The notes below the pieces were generated by a model. It was not told the DNA's origin. It did not search any database and saw only the letters and a program-made list of their open reading frames with translations. This document shows positions 1-10,453 of a stretch of DNA of 33,618 nucleotides, piece by piece. How positions within the stretch are numbered: position 1 is the first letter of the stretch; the number at the start of each line of letters is the position of its first letter. Source of the DNA: Duncaniella muris (GTDB lineage: Bacteria > Bacteroidota > Bacteroidia > Bacteroidales > Muribaculaceae); contig NZ_PUEC01000031.1 of the NCBI RefSeq assembly GCF_003024805.1, positions 1-33,618 on the forward strand, read 5' to 3'. A program made the position numbers and the translations under genes.

Positions 1-100
<100 letters not shown>

Positions 101-106
101 TAAACC

Positions 107-152
107 GCGGACCGGATCCTGTCACAGAGACAGCTTCCGGCCCGCTTTTTTT
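107..152 (+). terminator. Intrinsic terminator of the rRNA operon
   Basis: The arm GCGGACCGGA (107-116) pairs with TCCGGCCCGC (136-145) with one A/C mismatch. An inner hairpin, CTGTC (119-123) with GACAG (129-133), closes the loop. A run of seven T follows at 146-152. This is a typical strong factor-independent terminator separating the rRNA transcript from the complex I operon. Confidence 0.9.
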
Positions 153-197
153 ATATCCCTTCTTCTGCAATTACTCTGCTTCGGGATATCCCCCCCA

Positions 198-237
198 GCA
201 ATCCTCACCGCAATCCCCCACCAATCGCAATCCCCCC
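198..237. repeat. Short imperfect GCAATCCCCC direct repeats
   Basis: Three copies of GCAATCC(C/T)C occur at 198, 210 and 227, giving spacings of 12 and 17 bases. They lie in a C-rich stretch between the 5S terminator and the nuo promoter. No coding potential is evident. The repeats may be chance low-complexity sequence or a binding region upstream of the promoter. Confidence 0.45.
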
Positions 238-323
238 GCGCTCCGGCATCCACCTTTTGGTTTGGCCGCTTTGGCTAAGATTGTCGGTTTTAGGTATATA
301 TTGTTATAAAGCATCTAAAAAAG

Positions 324-357
324 TTTGGGGAGTTTTGGGAAATTTTGACTATATTTG
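324..357 (+). promoter_or_regulatory. Bacteroidota-type promoter of the nuo-atp operon
   Basis: A perfect TAnnTTTG -7 box (TATATTTG) lies at 350-357. A TTTG -33 element lies at 324-327 with a 22-base spacer, slightly longer than the usual 19-21. Transcription would start near 364, leaving a leader of about 90 bases before nuoA. No other sequence in 153-456 matches this pattern as well, and the short open frame at 257-460 is not a convincing gene. Confidence 0.6.
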
Positions 358-456
358 CACTGCGATTCGGGATTTTTGTGCCCGTTGGAGTCCTAATGTT
401 GGCTTATCGCACTGGAATACAGTGTATTATAGTAAAGAAACCGTATTAATTACTTT

Positions 457-825
457 ATGATAGCATTGGCAATTCAGAATGTGACCCTTGCTGTTGTGGC
501 GCTCTTGACGGGCGTTGCTCTTGTCGCCATCGCTTTATGGCTTGCGGGTCTCATTTCTCCACGTTCGTTCAACCCGCAGAAGGGTGAGGCTTATGAGTGC
601 GGTATTCCTACCAGAGGTGAGTCTATGGCTCAGTTCAAGGTGGGATATTATCTTTTTGCCATACTCTTCCTGATGTTTGACGTAGAAACCGTGTTTCTCT
701 ATCCCTGGGCAGTGAGAGTCCATGAGCTTGGAACCTCAGGCCTCACTGCGATCGCAGTCTTTTTTGGAATCATTGTGCTGGGCCTTGTCTATGCCTGGCG
801 GAAAGGAGCTCTTGAATGGAAGTAA
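457..825 (+). CDS. nuoA: NADH-quinone oxidoreductase subunit A (complex I)
   Basis: The 122-residue product is a small integral membrane subunit of complex I (NDH-1), in the proton-pumping arm next to the quinone chamber. Three hydrophobic helices are visible (about residues 5-31, 60-82 and 88-114). The family signature is present: the loop with YECGIP (46-51), then the FKVGYYLFAILFLMFDVETV segment with its conserved acidic residues. Length fits the family at about 120-147 residues. It is the first gene of the 18-gene nuo-atp block and overlaps nuoB by 10 bases, which implies translational coupling. The start is the first in-frame ATG that gives a full family N-terminus. Confidence 0.96.
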   Translation: MIALAIQNVTLAVVALLTGVALVAIALWLAGLISPRSFNPQKGEAYECGIPTRGESMAQFKVGYYLFAILFLMFDVETVFLYPWAVRVHELGTSGLTAIAVFFGIIVLGLVYAWRKGALEWK

Positions 826-1424
826 CTACTCAAGGCATGCCCTACGAGGCATGGAAGGACAACGAATACATCGAGGATCTTGTCAAGAAACTTCAGGAGA
901 GCGGCACCAACGTGGTTGTCGGTTCTTTTGACAAACTTATCAACTGGGGGCGTTCCAACTCTATCTGGCCGCTCACCTTTGCCACCAGTTGCTGCGGCAT
1001 CGAATTTGTGTCGCTTGGAGCCGCCCGTTATGACATGGCGCGATTCGGCTGGGAAGTTGCCCGTGCCTCGCCACGTCAGGCCGACTTCATGATGGTGGCC
1101 GGTACGATTGTCCACCGCATGGTGCCCGTGTTCCGCCGTCTCTATGATCAGCTGGCAGAGCCGAAATATGTGATTGCCTGCGGCAGCTGCGCCATCTCCG
1201 GCGGTCCGTTCAAGAAGAGCTATCACGTGGCTATGGGCATTGAGGATATTGTCCCGGTAGATGTATTCATCCCCGGCTGTCCTCCCCGTCCGGAAGCCAT
1301 GATCTATGGTATCATGCAGCTCTCACGCAAGATCAAGGTCGAGAAGTTCTTCGGAGGTGTCAACCGCCAGGAAAAGCAGGCCGAATTTCTTAAAGCACAT
1401 CCGGTTCCCGGAGTGAACGACTGA
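816..1424 (+). CDS. nuoB: NADH-quinone oxidoreductase subunit B, N2 iron-sulfur cluster protein
   Basis: This peripheral-arm subunit carries the N2 [4Fe-4S] cluster that passes electrons to quinone. All four ligands are visible: tandem C59-C60 in ATSCCGIEF, C125 in ACGSC and C155 in PGCPPRP. The 202-residue length is normal. The ATG at 816 overlaps the end of nuoA and is preceded by AAAGGAGC (802-809), a rare clear ribosome-binding site in this region. The product would bind NuoCD and NuoI to form the hydrogenase-like connecting module. Confidence 0.97.
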   Translation: MEVTTQGMPYEAWKDNEYIEDLVKKLQESGTNVVVGSFDKLINWGRSNSIWPLTFATSCCGIEFVSLGAARYDMARFGWEVARASPRQADFMMVAGTIVHRMVPVFRRLYDQLAEPKYVIACGSCAISGGPFKKSYHVAMGIEDIVPVDVFIPGCPPRPEAMIYGIMQLSRKIKVEKFFGGVNRQEKQAEFLKAHPVPGVND

Positions 1425-1463
1425 TTTCATTGATAATACACCACATTATTATACACATATAAT

Positions 1464-3098
1464 ATGTCCAACATCCGGGAAAAGATCTCAACGCTGTTGC
1501 CTGAGGCTGTCATTGAAGACGGCGATATAATGCAGGTGACCGTACCCGACGCCAAGTGGCACGATTTCGCGAAGACCCTTCGCGACGACGCTGACCTCTC
1601 ATTTGATTTCCTTGTGACAATCGTGGGTATGGACTGGAAGGAAAACGGTATGGGCTGTGTCTATTACCTCACTTCCACAAAATTCAACACTCACCTCGCC
1701 GTGAAGGTCATGGCCACCGGTGACCGTGAGCGTCCGCTCATCCATTCGATTTTCGATCTCTGGGCCATCGCGACCGTCTATGAACGCGAGGTCTATGACT
1801 TCTTCGGGATCATCTTCATCAACAACCCCGATATGCGCCGCCTCTTCCTCAATCTCGACTGGAAAGGCTATCCCCTGCGCAAGGATTATGACGAAGATCC
1901 TTCGATCAACCCTGTCTCGATTGAAAACGAACGCCAGACTGACTTCACCGACGTCTGGACCGAGACTGCCGACGGAAAAATCGAAAAGCACGAGCGCCGC
2001 ATCTTCCAGCCGGAAGACTTCGTGGTCAACATCGGCCCGCAGCACCCGGCAACCCACGGTGTGCTTCGTTTCCGCACTGCAATTGACGGCGAGACCATCA
2101 AGAAGATCGATATCTACCTCGGCTATATCCACCGCGGAGTTGAAAAGATATGCGAGAAGCTGACTTATCCGCAGACCCTCCACTTCATGGACCGTCTCGA
2201 CTACTTCTCGGCGCATCCCTATCACCACTGTCTCTGCATGCTCATCGAAGAGGCCGCAGGCATCGAAATTTCGCGCCGTGCCCAGGTGATCCGAGTGCTC
2301 ATGGACGAGCTTTCGCGCATCGCCTCCCACTGTCTCTTCATCGGCACCTACTGCATGGACCTCGGCGCGACCACCATGCTCTTCTACACCCTCCGTGTCC
2401 GCGAGCAGATTCTCGACATCATGGAGAAGACCTGCGGCGCGCGCATGACTTTCAACTATGACTGCATCGGTGGCGTAATGCAGGATCTGCATCCCGACTT
2501 CGTGAAAGATGTCCACGCGCTTCTCGACGTGCTCCCCGCAAACATCAAGGAGTACAACAAGATATTCACCGGTAACGTCATTGCCCGCAACCGAATGGAA
2601 AACGTCGGTGTGCTCACCCGTGAAGACGCCATTTCCTGGGCTGTGACAGGCCCCAACGGCCGAGGCTCAGGCTGGGCCTGCGACGTGCGCAAGTGTGCCC
2701 CCTACAGCATCTACTCCGAACTCGATTTCGAAGAAGTGGTGCGCGAGGAAGGCGACTCGATGGCCCGTTTCAAAGTCCGCATGGACGAAATGGTTCAGAG
2801 CGCGCGCATCATCGCACAGCTTGTCGACAACATTCCCGAAGGCGATTACTGCGTGAAGGTGCCCAAAGTGCTCAAGCTCCCCGTAGGCCACTGGTTCAAG
2901 ATGGTCGAAGGCTGCCGCGGCACGTTCGGAATCTATCTTGAAAGCGATGGCACAACAAGTCCCTATCGTCTTAAGATAGCACCTCCGTGTCTTCCTGCCG
3001 CAGCCGTGGTCGACCACATCACCGACGGACAGAAGATCGCCGACCTTATCACAATCGGAGGTTCGCTTGACTATATCGTTCCTGACATCGACCGCTGA
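1464..3098 (+). CDS. nuoCD: NADH-quinone oxidoreductase fused subunit C/D
   Basis: This is a 544-residue fusion of two peripheral-arm subunits. The NuoC domain covers about residues 1-160, with the signature YEREVYDFFGI (106-116) and GYPLRKDY (135-142). The NuoD domain covers about 180-544 and opens with NIGPQHPATHGVLRF (189-203), which contributes to the quinone-binding pocket. A charged linker (about 150-180) joins them. Fused nuoC-nuoD is known in Escherichia coli and in Bacteroidota. It lies 39 bases after nuoB and has no strong ribosome-binding site, as is usual in this phylum. There is no sign of a frameshift at the fusion point. Confidence 0.97.
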   Translation: MSNIREKISTLLPEAVIEDGDIMQVTVPDAKWHDFAKTLRDDADLSFDFLVTIVGMDWKENGMGCVYYLTSTKFNTHLAVKVMATGDRERPLIHSIFDLWAIATVYEREVYDFFGIIFINNPDMRRLFLNLDWKGYPLRKDYDEDPSINPVSIENERQTDFTDVWTETADGKIEKHERRIFQPEDFVVNIGPQHPATHGVLRFRTAIDGETIKKIDIYLGYIHRGVEKICEKLTYPQTLHFMDRLDYFSAHPYHHCLCMLIEEAAGIEISRRAQVIRVLMDELSRIASHCLFIGTYCMDLGATTMLFYTLRVREQILDIMEKTCGARMTFNYDCIGGVMQDLHPDFVKDVHALLDVLPANIKEYNKIFTGNVIARNRMENVGVLTREDAISWAVTGPNGRGSGWACDVRKCAPYSIYSELDFEEVVREEGDSMARFKVRMDEMVQSARIIAQLVDNIPEGDYCVKVPKVLKLPVGHWFKMVEGCRGTFGIYLESDGTTSPYRLKIAPPCLPAAAVVDHITDGQKIADLITIGGSLDYIVPDIDR

Positions 3099-3187
3099 TC
3101 CGGATCTGATGCCGCAGAAACAGAGATTCAAGTGAAAAATTACGAGTCAAAAAAACACAGAGAGTAAACTATAAGTAACTTTTCAAT

Positions 3188-4264
3188 ATGCAAGACTTAT
3201 CAGTAGGAACCGCCTGGCTTCATTCTTTCCTCACGGACTACATCCCCGAATGGGCTGCCGTGACCCTCGAATGTCTGCTCATCGGAGTAGGGTTGATGCT
3301 GCTCTATGCAGTCCTGGCCCTTTTCTACATTCTTTTCGAGCGTAAGGTGTGCGCCTATTTCCAGTGCCGTCTCGGCCCGAACCGTGTAGGCCCCTGGGGC
3401 TTGATGCAGAGTATCGCCGATATGTTCAAGATTCTCATCAAAGAGCTTATCTCGCTGAACCATATCGACAAATTTCTCTTCGCACTGGCTCCATATTTGG
3501 TAATCATAGCCTCGATGCTCGCTTTTGCCGTGCTTCCGTGGGGCAATGGACTTCAGATCATCGACTTCAACGTCGGCATCTTCTTCCTCCTTGCCGTCTC
3601 TTCGATCGGCGTGCTTGGCATTCTTCTGGCAGGATGGTCATCAAACAATAAGTTTACCCTCATCGGCGCCCTTCGTTCAGGCGCGCAGATGGTCAGCTAT
3701 GAGCTCTCGATGGGACTTTGCGTGGTGACAATGGTTGTCATGGCCGGCACAATGTCGGTAGGAGGCATTGTTGAAGCCCAGAGTCATCTGTGGTTCATCT
3801 TCTCAGGCCACATTCCGGCCATCATCGCCTTTGTGATCTTCATGATCGCCGGCACAGCCGAAACCAACCGCGGCCCGTTTGACCTTCCTGAAGCCGAAAG
3901 TGAGCTTACCGCCGGCTATCACACCGAATATTCCGGTATTCACTTCGGATTTTTCTATCTTGCCGAATATCTCAACCTCTTCATCGTGTCAGGTGTCGCC
4001 GCCCTCCTTTTCTTCGGCGGCTGGATGCCTCTCCACATTCCCGGACTTGACGCGTTCAACCACGTAATGGACTATATACCATCGTTTGTGTGGTTCATCG
4101 GCAAGGCTATCGCACTTTCATTCATCATCATCTGGTTCAAGTGGACTTTCCCCCGTCTGCGTATCGACCAGCTGCTGACACTCGAATGGAAATACCTTCT
4201 TCCGATCAATCTGTTCAACCTTGTGCTCATGGTAATTGTTGTAACATTCGGATTGTATCTCTAA
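3188..4264 (+). CDS. nuoH: NADH-quinone oxidoreductase subunit H
   Basis: The 358-residue membrane subunit joins the pumping arm to the peripheral arm and lines the quinone cavity. Several long hydrophobic helices are evident. Family signatures include [19 protein letters not shown] near residue 63 and the acidic loop [17 protein letters not shown] beginning near residue 224. Length is slightly above the 325 residues typical of E. coli. In known Bacteroidota nuo loci nuoI follows directly. Here the next gene is atpD, 93 bases downstream, and nuoI lies more than 7 kb away. Confidence 0.97.
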   Translation: MQDLSVGTAWLHSFLTDYIPEWAAVTLECLLIGVGLMLLYAVLALFYILFERKVCAYFQCRLGPNRVGPWGLMQSIADMFKILIKELISLNHIDKFLFALAPYLVIIASMLAFAVLPWGNGLQIIDFNVGIFFLLAVSSIGVLGILLAGWSSNNKFTLIGALRSGAQMVSYELSMGLCVVTMVVMAGTMSVGGIVEAQSHLWFIFSGHIPAIIAFVIFMIAGTAETNRGPFDLPEAESELTAGYHTEYSGIHFGFFYLAEYLNLFIVSGVAALLFFGGWMPLHIPGLDAFNHVMDYIPSFVWFIGKAIALSFIIIWFKWTFPRLRIDQLLTLEWKYLLPINLFNLVLMVIVVTFGLYL

Positions 4265-5863
<1,599 letters not shown>

Positions 5864-5919
5864 GCACCCCTCTCCAGCATATCCACTCCACCCGAATCTC
5901 TCAAAACAGCAGATAAAGC

Positions 5920-6159
5920 ATGATACTAAAAGTCATCTCGGCCGAAGACATCCTCTTTCAGGGAGAAGTCAAAGCAGTGCATCTTCCCGGTGCGCTCGGC
6001 GCCTTCACCGTCCTCCCCGGCCATGCCGCTCTGATCTCAACTCTGACCCCCGGTGAAATCCGCTACACCGCGGCCGCCGACGGCGAAGAGCAGCGCATCA
6101 GCGTCAGTGGCGGAATAGTCGATGTCGACAGCAACATCGTGTCAGTCTGCATATATTAA
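5920..6159 (+). CDS. atpC: F1Fo ATP synthase subunit epsilon, short form
   Basis: The 79-residue product corresponds only to the N-terminal beta-sandwich of epsilon, with the family motif GALGAFTVLPGHAALISTL (residues 25-43). The usual protein is about 130-140 residues, with a two-helix C-terminal domain that can extend into F1 and inhibit ATP hydrolysis. That domain is absent. The stop codon is followed after two bases by the atpB start, so there is no room for a lost C-terminus in another frame. The product should still connect the gamma stalk to the c-ring. Confidence 0.93.
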   Translation: MILKVISAEDILFQGEVKAVHLPGALGAFTVLPGHAALISTLTPGEIRYTAAADGEEQRISVSGGIVDVDSNIVSVCIY

Positions 6160-6161
6160 TA

Positions 6162-7322
6162 ATGGTGATGATGAAACGAAATATTCTCGCAGCAATCGCA
6201 ATGGCCTTTGTGGCCCTTCTGCTTCCCCTTGCGGGCCGCGCCTCCGGTCACGAGGCCGACTCTCAGGAGAAAAGCGGAGCCGTTGACGCCCAGGGCATCA
6301 TCTTCGAGCACCTTGGCGACCGCTACGGCTGGGAAGTGCCGTTCAATCACCACAAGAGCATACCCCTGCCCGTAATAGTCTGGGGCAGTGACGGACTCCA
6401 CGTATTCTCCTCGGCGCGAGTGGACCACGGAAAGGAATACCGCGACGGCTCGGCGCTTTTCCGCATAGCCGGAAAAGACAGCCCCTACAAGGGAAAAGTA
6501 GTGGAGATAATCGACGGCAAGGAAGTGAAACCCACCGTTGACATCTCCATCACCAAAAACGTCTGCGGCGTCTTCATCGCAGTCCTGCTGGTCATCTGGA
6601 GCATCCTCTCTGTAGCCCGCTGGCACCGCAACCAGGGCCTCAAAGCCCCCCGCAAGATGACGGGAGCCATCGAATTTGTGATCCTCTTCATCTATGACGG
6701 TGTCATCAAGCCCACCCTCAAAAACAAGGCCAACAAATTCGCCCCCTATCTTCTGACAGTATTCTTCTTCATTCTCGTGATGAACCTCCTGGGCCTGATA
6801 GTGATCTTCCCCGGCGGCGCCAACCTCACAGGCAACATAGCCGTGACTCTCGTGCTTGCCATAATCACCTTCCTGATCACCAACATCTTCGCCACCAAAC
6901 ACTACTGGAAAGAAATCTTCAACCCCGATGTGCCCTGGTGGCTCAAATGGCCCCTCCCGATCATGCCTATCATCGAAATCTTCGGCGTGTTCACCAAACC
7001 CGCAGCGCTGACAGTCCGTCTATTCGCCAACATGATGGGCGGCCACATGATCGTGATCGTGCTCACCCTCCTCATCTTCATTTTCGCAGCTATGGGCCCG
7101 GTCGTGACCGGCGCCACAGCCGTGGTCAGCATCATCTTCTCGGTGTTCATGCTTCTGATCGACGTGCTTGTGAGCTTCATCCAGGCCTACGTGTTCACCA
7201 TGCTCTCGACCCTCTTCATAGCCCTCGGCCAGGAAGAAGGCCATCATGAAGACCACAAGAAGGAAGAAGACCCCCACGCCCCCGGCCTCCCGGCCTCCAC
7301 GGGCACAGAAACCCACGCATAA
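6162..7322 (+). CDS. atpB: F1Fo ATP synthase subunit a, long form with N-terminal extension
   Basis: This is the proton-channel subunit a of Fo. The essential arginine lies in AALTVRLFANMMGGH (R286), and the last helix carries SFIQAYVFTMLS (338-349). The 386-residue protein is more than 100 longer than E. coli AtpB (271). Residues 5-29 look like a signal peptide, followed by an extracytoplasmic segment to about 130 and then the helices. The C-terminus (358-386) is a His/Glu/Lys-rich tail. The start at 6162 lies two bases after atpC. Met codons at 6168 and 6171 are equally plausible starts. Confidence 0.95.
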   Translation: MVMMKRNILAAIAMAFVALLLPLAGRASGHEADSQEKSGAVDAQGIIFEHLGDRYGWEVPFNHHKSIPLPVIVWGSDGLHVFSSARVDHGKEYRDGSALFRIAGKDSPYKGKVVEIIDGKEVKPTVDISITKNVCGVFIAVLLVIWSILSVARWHRNQGLKAPRKMTGAIEFVILFIYDGVIKPTLKNKANKFAPYLLTVFFFILVMNLLGLIVIFPGGANLTGNIAVTLVLAIITFLITNIFATKHYWKEIFNPDVPWWLKWPLPIMPIIEIFGVFTKPAALTVRLFANMMGGHMIVIVLTLLIFIFAAMGPVVTGATAVVSIIFSVFMLLIDVLVSFIQAYVFTMLSTLFIALGQEEGHHEDHKKEEDPHAPGLPASTGTETHA

Positions 7323-7360
7323 CCAAAAAAATCAAAATAACCCTTTAATCTCCCGCAATT

Positions 7361-7609
7361 ATGTTAGCAATGATTTTAGCAGCTATCGAAGGAACCCTCG
7401 GCATCGGCGTTTGCATCGGTGCAGCAATCGCAGCAATTGGCGCCGGCATCGGCATCGGCAAGATCGGTGGATCCGCCATGGAAGCTATCGCACGTCAGCC
7501 CGAATCAACCGGCGACATCCGCAGTAACATGATCGTTATCGCCGCCCTTATCGAAGGTGTGGCCCTCTTCGCTGTTATCGTTTGTATCCTCGCAATGTTT
7601 GTGGGCTGA
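7361..7609 (+). CDS. atpE: F1Fo ATP synthase subunit c
   Basis: The 82-residue hairpin protein forms the rotor ring of Fo. Helix 1 has the glycine repeat GAGIGIGKIGG (27-37). The polar loop is ARQPE (44-48), and helix 2 carries the ion-binding carboxylate E65 in ALIEGVALF. The residues after E65 are Gly-Val rather than the Ser/Thr pair typical of sodium-binding rings, and helix 1 lacks the sodium-site glutamine. This points to proton coupling, by comparison with known families. The gene sits 38 bases after atpB in the standard order. Confidence 0.96.
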   Translation: MLAMILAAIEGTLGIGVCIGAAIAAIGAGIGIGKIGGSAMEAIARQPESTGDIRSNMIVIAALIEGVALFAVIVCILAMFVG

Positions 7610-7634
7610 TCTCCAAGCTTCATCTATCTGAAAA

Positions 7635-8132
7635 ATGGAACTTTTCACGCCTGATTTCGGTCTGATATTCTGGATGTTCGTATCGTTCGCCATCCTCTTC
7701 TTCGTCCTGTGGAAGTGGGGCTGGCCGGCGATCATGAAAGGAGTGTCTGACCGAGCCGACCTCATCGACAAAGGTGTGGAGTATGCTCAAAATGCCAAAC
7801 AACAGCTTGACCATGCCCGCGAAGAGGCGGATAAATACATAGCCGACGCCCGTCGCCAGCAGGCCGACATGCTCCGCGAAGCCGACAAGATGAAAACCCA
7901 GATCATCGAGGAAGCCCGCTCCGCAGCGCAAACCGAAGCCAAAAAGGTGATGGACGCAGCAAAAGTGTCAATCGAACAGGAACGCAAGCAAGCCGAACAG
8001 CAGTTCCGCAACGAAGTCTCGTCATTTGCCCTCGACATCGCACAGAAAGTCGTCCGCAACCAGATGAAAGACGAAAAAGCCCAGGAACAGCTCGTAAGTT
8101 CTCTGCTTGACGAAATGGAAAAACAGAACTGA
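7635..8132 (+). CDS. atpF: F1Fo ATP synthase subunit b
   Basis: The 165-residue product has one N-terminal membrane helix (about residues 8-27, FGLIFWMFVSFAILFFVLWK) followed by a long charged coiled coil rich in Ala, Glu, Lys and Gln. This is the architecture of the b stator stalk that ties Fo to the alpha and delta subunits. Length is close to E. coli AtpF (156). It starts 25 bases after atpE. A 153-base gap, unusually long for this block, separates it from atpH. Confidence 0.95.
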   Translation: MELFTPDFGLIFWMFVSFAILFFVLWKWGWPAIMKGVSDRADLIDKGVEYAQNAKQQLDHAREEADKYIADARRQQADMLREADKMKTQIIEEARSAAQTEAKKVMDAAKVSIEQERKQAEQQFRNEVSSFALDIAQKVVRNQMKDEKAQEQLVSSLLDEMEKQN

Positions 8133-8285
8133 TACCCCTCCAGCCGTACCGGACCGACAGCCACTCAGGCCGTCAGCTCCGGAACGGCAAGGGCAAGAAC
8201 CTCAGTTCCGCATTTCCGGCAGTCTCCCCTCTAAACTTCCACTACTCTCATCATCCGTTAACCCTAAGGTTCCAACCACCAAGCA
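8133..8285 (+). other. 153-base spacer between atpF and atpH
   Basis: No coding sequence, promoter box or T-run terminator is visible. CGGAAC near 8174 can pair with GTTCCG near 8199, but the stem is only six pairs with a long loop. The gap is the longest inside the atp set, where other spacers are mostly under 60 bases. It may be a leader that tunes atpH translation or an erosion scar. Confidence 0.4.
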
Positions 8286-8831
8286 ATGAATCAAGGTCTC
8301 ATCCCAAGCCGATACGCAAAAGCGCTTTTCGAGTTCGCCTCCGAGAAGAAGGCCGACCGACGCATCTATGACCTGATGCACGCACTTGAAAGCTCCTTCG
8401 CTTCCGAGCCGTCGCTCCAGCAGGCCGTAGGCAACCCCTTCATCCCTGCAGCCGACAAGATGAAACTCCTGACAACCGCTGCCGGAGCCTCAGGAAACGA
8501 TGAAGTATATGCCCGCTTCCTGCAGCTTTTAGCTGACAACAACCGCCTTGATGTCGCCCGTGACATAGCTCTCGCCTACATGAAGCTCTATCGCAGCGAA
8601 CATCACATCTACCTTGTCACCGTCACCTCTGCCGCCCCTATGGCGCAGGCCGAGGAAGAACGGCTACGCAAACTCATCCTCCGCCATCTCGACGGCGGAA
8701 CAATGGAGTATCACCATCGCGTCGACCCCTCCCTAATAGGAGGCTTCACCGTAACAATCAACAACGAGAAGCTTGACGCCTCTGTGGCCGATGAACTCAA
8801 ACAATTGCGTCTGAAACTTTTAAGCAACTAA
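8286..8831 (+). CDS. atpH: F1Fo ATP synthase subunit delta
   Basis: The 181-residue protein is the OSCP/delta stator subunit that caps the alpha3beta3 head and binds subunit b. The N-terminus IPSRYAKALFEFA (residues 6-18) is a clear family signature. The C-terminal part includes DPSLIGGFTVTINNEKLDAS, matching the conserved C-terminal motif. Length equals the family norm (about 177). The start is the ATG at 8286, 27 codons before the next Met. Confidence 0.95.
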   Translation: MNQGLIPSRYAKALFEFASEKKADRRIYDLMHALESSFASEPSLQQAVGNPFIPAADKMKLLTTAAGASGNDEVYARFLQLLADNNRLDVARDIALAYMKLYRSEHHIYLVTVTSAAPMAQAEEERLRKLILRHLDGGTMEYHHRVDPSLIGGFTVTINNEKLDASVADELKQLRLKLLSN

Positions 8832-8858
8832 CCAACTTCACATCCCCCTCATACCAAA

Positions 8859-10430
8859 ATGATAAACCCAAGCGAGATTTCTCAGGTCTTAAAACAGCAG
8901 CTGGAGAACGTCAGCTCCAAAGTGTCTTTCGAAGAGACAGGAGTTGTTCTGGAAGTAGGCGACGGAGTAGCCCACGTCTACGGTCTCGACAATGTCTGCG
9001 CCAACGAGCTTGTAGAATTTGAAAACGGAGTGAAAGGTGTAGCCCTCAACCTTGAGGAAAGCAATGTGGGTGTCATCCTCCTCAACGAAATCAACAACGT
9101 TACTGAAAACATGACCGTCAAGCGCACAGGCGAGATCGCCTCGATCCACGTAGGCGACGGCGTGTTCGGTCGCGTGATCAACGTACTCGGCGAACCTATC
9201 GACGGCCGCGGCCCAATCCAGGGCGAACTCTTCCCCATGCCCCTCGAACGCAAGGCCCCCGGCGTTATTTTCCGTCAGCCCGTCAAGCAGCCGCTCCAGA
9301 CAGGTCTGAAAGCAATCGACTCAATGGTGCCCATTGGCCGCGGACAGCGCGAGCTCATCATCGGCGACCGCCAGATCGGCAAGACAGCCATCGCCATTGA
9401 CACCATCATCAACCAGCGCGCAAACTTCGAGGCAGGAAAACCTGTCTACTGCATATACGTGGCCATCGGACAGAAAGCATCGTCCGTAGCAGCCATCGTT
9501 GAGACCCTCCGTCAGCACGGAGCGCTTGACTACACCGTGGTAGTCGCAGCCACCGCCGCCGACTCGGCGTCAATGCGCTACTATGCCCCCTTTGCCGGAG
9601 TAGCCATCGGCGAATACATCCGCGATACCGGCCGCGACGCCCTCATCGTCTATGACGACCTCTCGAAGCAGGCCGTGGCCTATCGCGAGATCTCGCTCAT
9701 TCTCAAGCGCCCCTCAGGCCGCGAAGCATATCCCGGCGATATCTTCTATCTCCACAGCCGTCTGCTTGAACGTGCCGCCAAGATCATCGACAACCAGCAG
9801 GTGGCAAGCCAGATGAATGACCTTCCAGCCTCGCTCAAAGACAGAGTCAAAGGCGGCGGCTCGCTCACCGCGCTCCCTATCATCGAGACCCAGGCAGGTG
9901 ACGTTTCGGCCTACATCCCCACCAACGTGATCTCGATCACCGACGGCCAGATCTTCCTCGAAACCGCTCTCTTCAACCGAGGCATCCGCCCGGCCATCAA
10001 CGTAGGTATCTCCGTGTCGCGTGTGGGCGGTAACGCGCAGATCAAATCAATGAAAAAAGTGGCCGGCACGCTCAAGATCGACCAGGCACAGTTCCGCGAG
10101 CTCGAATCGTTCACCAAATTCGGCGGCGACATCGACCCAGTGACCGCCCGCGTCATCGACAAAGGCCGCAAAAACGAACGCCTGCTCATCCAGCCTCAGT
10201 ACGCCCCGATGAAGGTCGAAGACGAAGTGGCCGTCATCTACTGCGGCACCAAAGGGCTGCTTGAAAACGTGCCCCTCGACAAAGTTGCCGAGTTCGAGAA
10301 AAACTTCCTCCAGCTCGTCAACACAAAATATCCCGAAGTCATGGAGTCAATCCGCGCCGGAAAGCTTGATGACGACATCACCGCCAAGCTCACCGAAGCA
10401 GCGGCTGAAATTTCGGGATCATATAAATAA
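8859..10430 (+). CDS. atpA: F1Fo ATP synthase subunit alpha
   Basis: This is the non-catalytic nucleotide-binding F1 subunit. The P-loop GDRQIGKT is at residues 169-176. The arginine-finger region [14 protein letters not shown] and the segment [16 protein letters not shown] are intact. The 523-residue length matches the family (about 505-525). It lies 27 bases after atpH and 23 bases before atpG, consistent with one transcript. Nothing in it is unusual. Confidence 0.98.
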   Translation: MINPSEISQVLKQQLENVSSKVSFEETGVVLEVGDGVAHVYGLDNVCANELVEFENGVKGVALNLEESNVGVILLNEINNVTENMTVKRTGEIASIHVGDGVFGRVINVLGEPIDGRGPIQGELFPMPLERKAPGVIFRQPVKQPLQTGLKAIDSMVPIGRGQRELIIGDRQIGKTAIAIDTIINQRANFEAGKPVYCIYVAIGQKASSVAAIVETLRQHGALDYTVVVAATAADSASMRYYAPFAGVAIGEYIRDTGRDALIVYDDLSKQAVAYREISLILKRPSGREAYPGDIFYLHSRLLERAAKIIDNQQVASQMNDLPASLKDRVKGGGSLTALPIIETQAGDVSAYIPTNVISITDGQIFLETALFNRGIRPAINVGISVSRVGGNAQIKSMKKVAGTLKIDQAQFRELESFTKFGGDIDPVTARVIDKGRKNERLLIQPQYAPMKVEDEVAVIYCGTKGLLENVPLDKVAEFEKNFLQLVNTKYPEVMESIRAGKLDDDITAKLTEAAAEISGSYK

Positions 10431-10453
10431 GAAGAACAGCAACCAAAGCTCAC

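Noticed and set aside
257-460. 67-codon frame before nuoA
   Set aside because: It spans the nuo promoter and overlaps nuoA by four bases. It resembles no family and has no start signal.
1599-2516. Long minus-strand frame opposite nuoCD
   Set aside because: It is the antisense shadow of a clear gene in a GC-biased codon pattern, with no family features. Similar antisense frames opposite nuoI, nuoL, nuoM and GH97 were rejected for the same reason.
3176-3183. TAACTTTT as a promoter for nuoH
   Set aside because: It differs from TAnnTTTG, lies only five bases before the start codon and has no TTTG element at the right distance.
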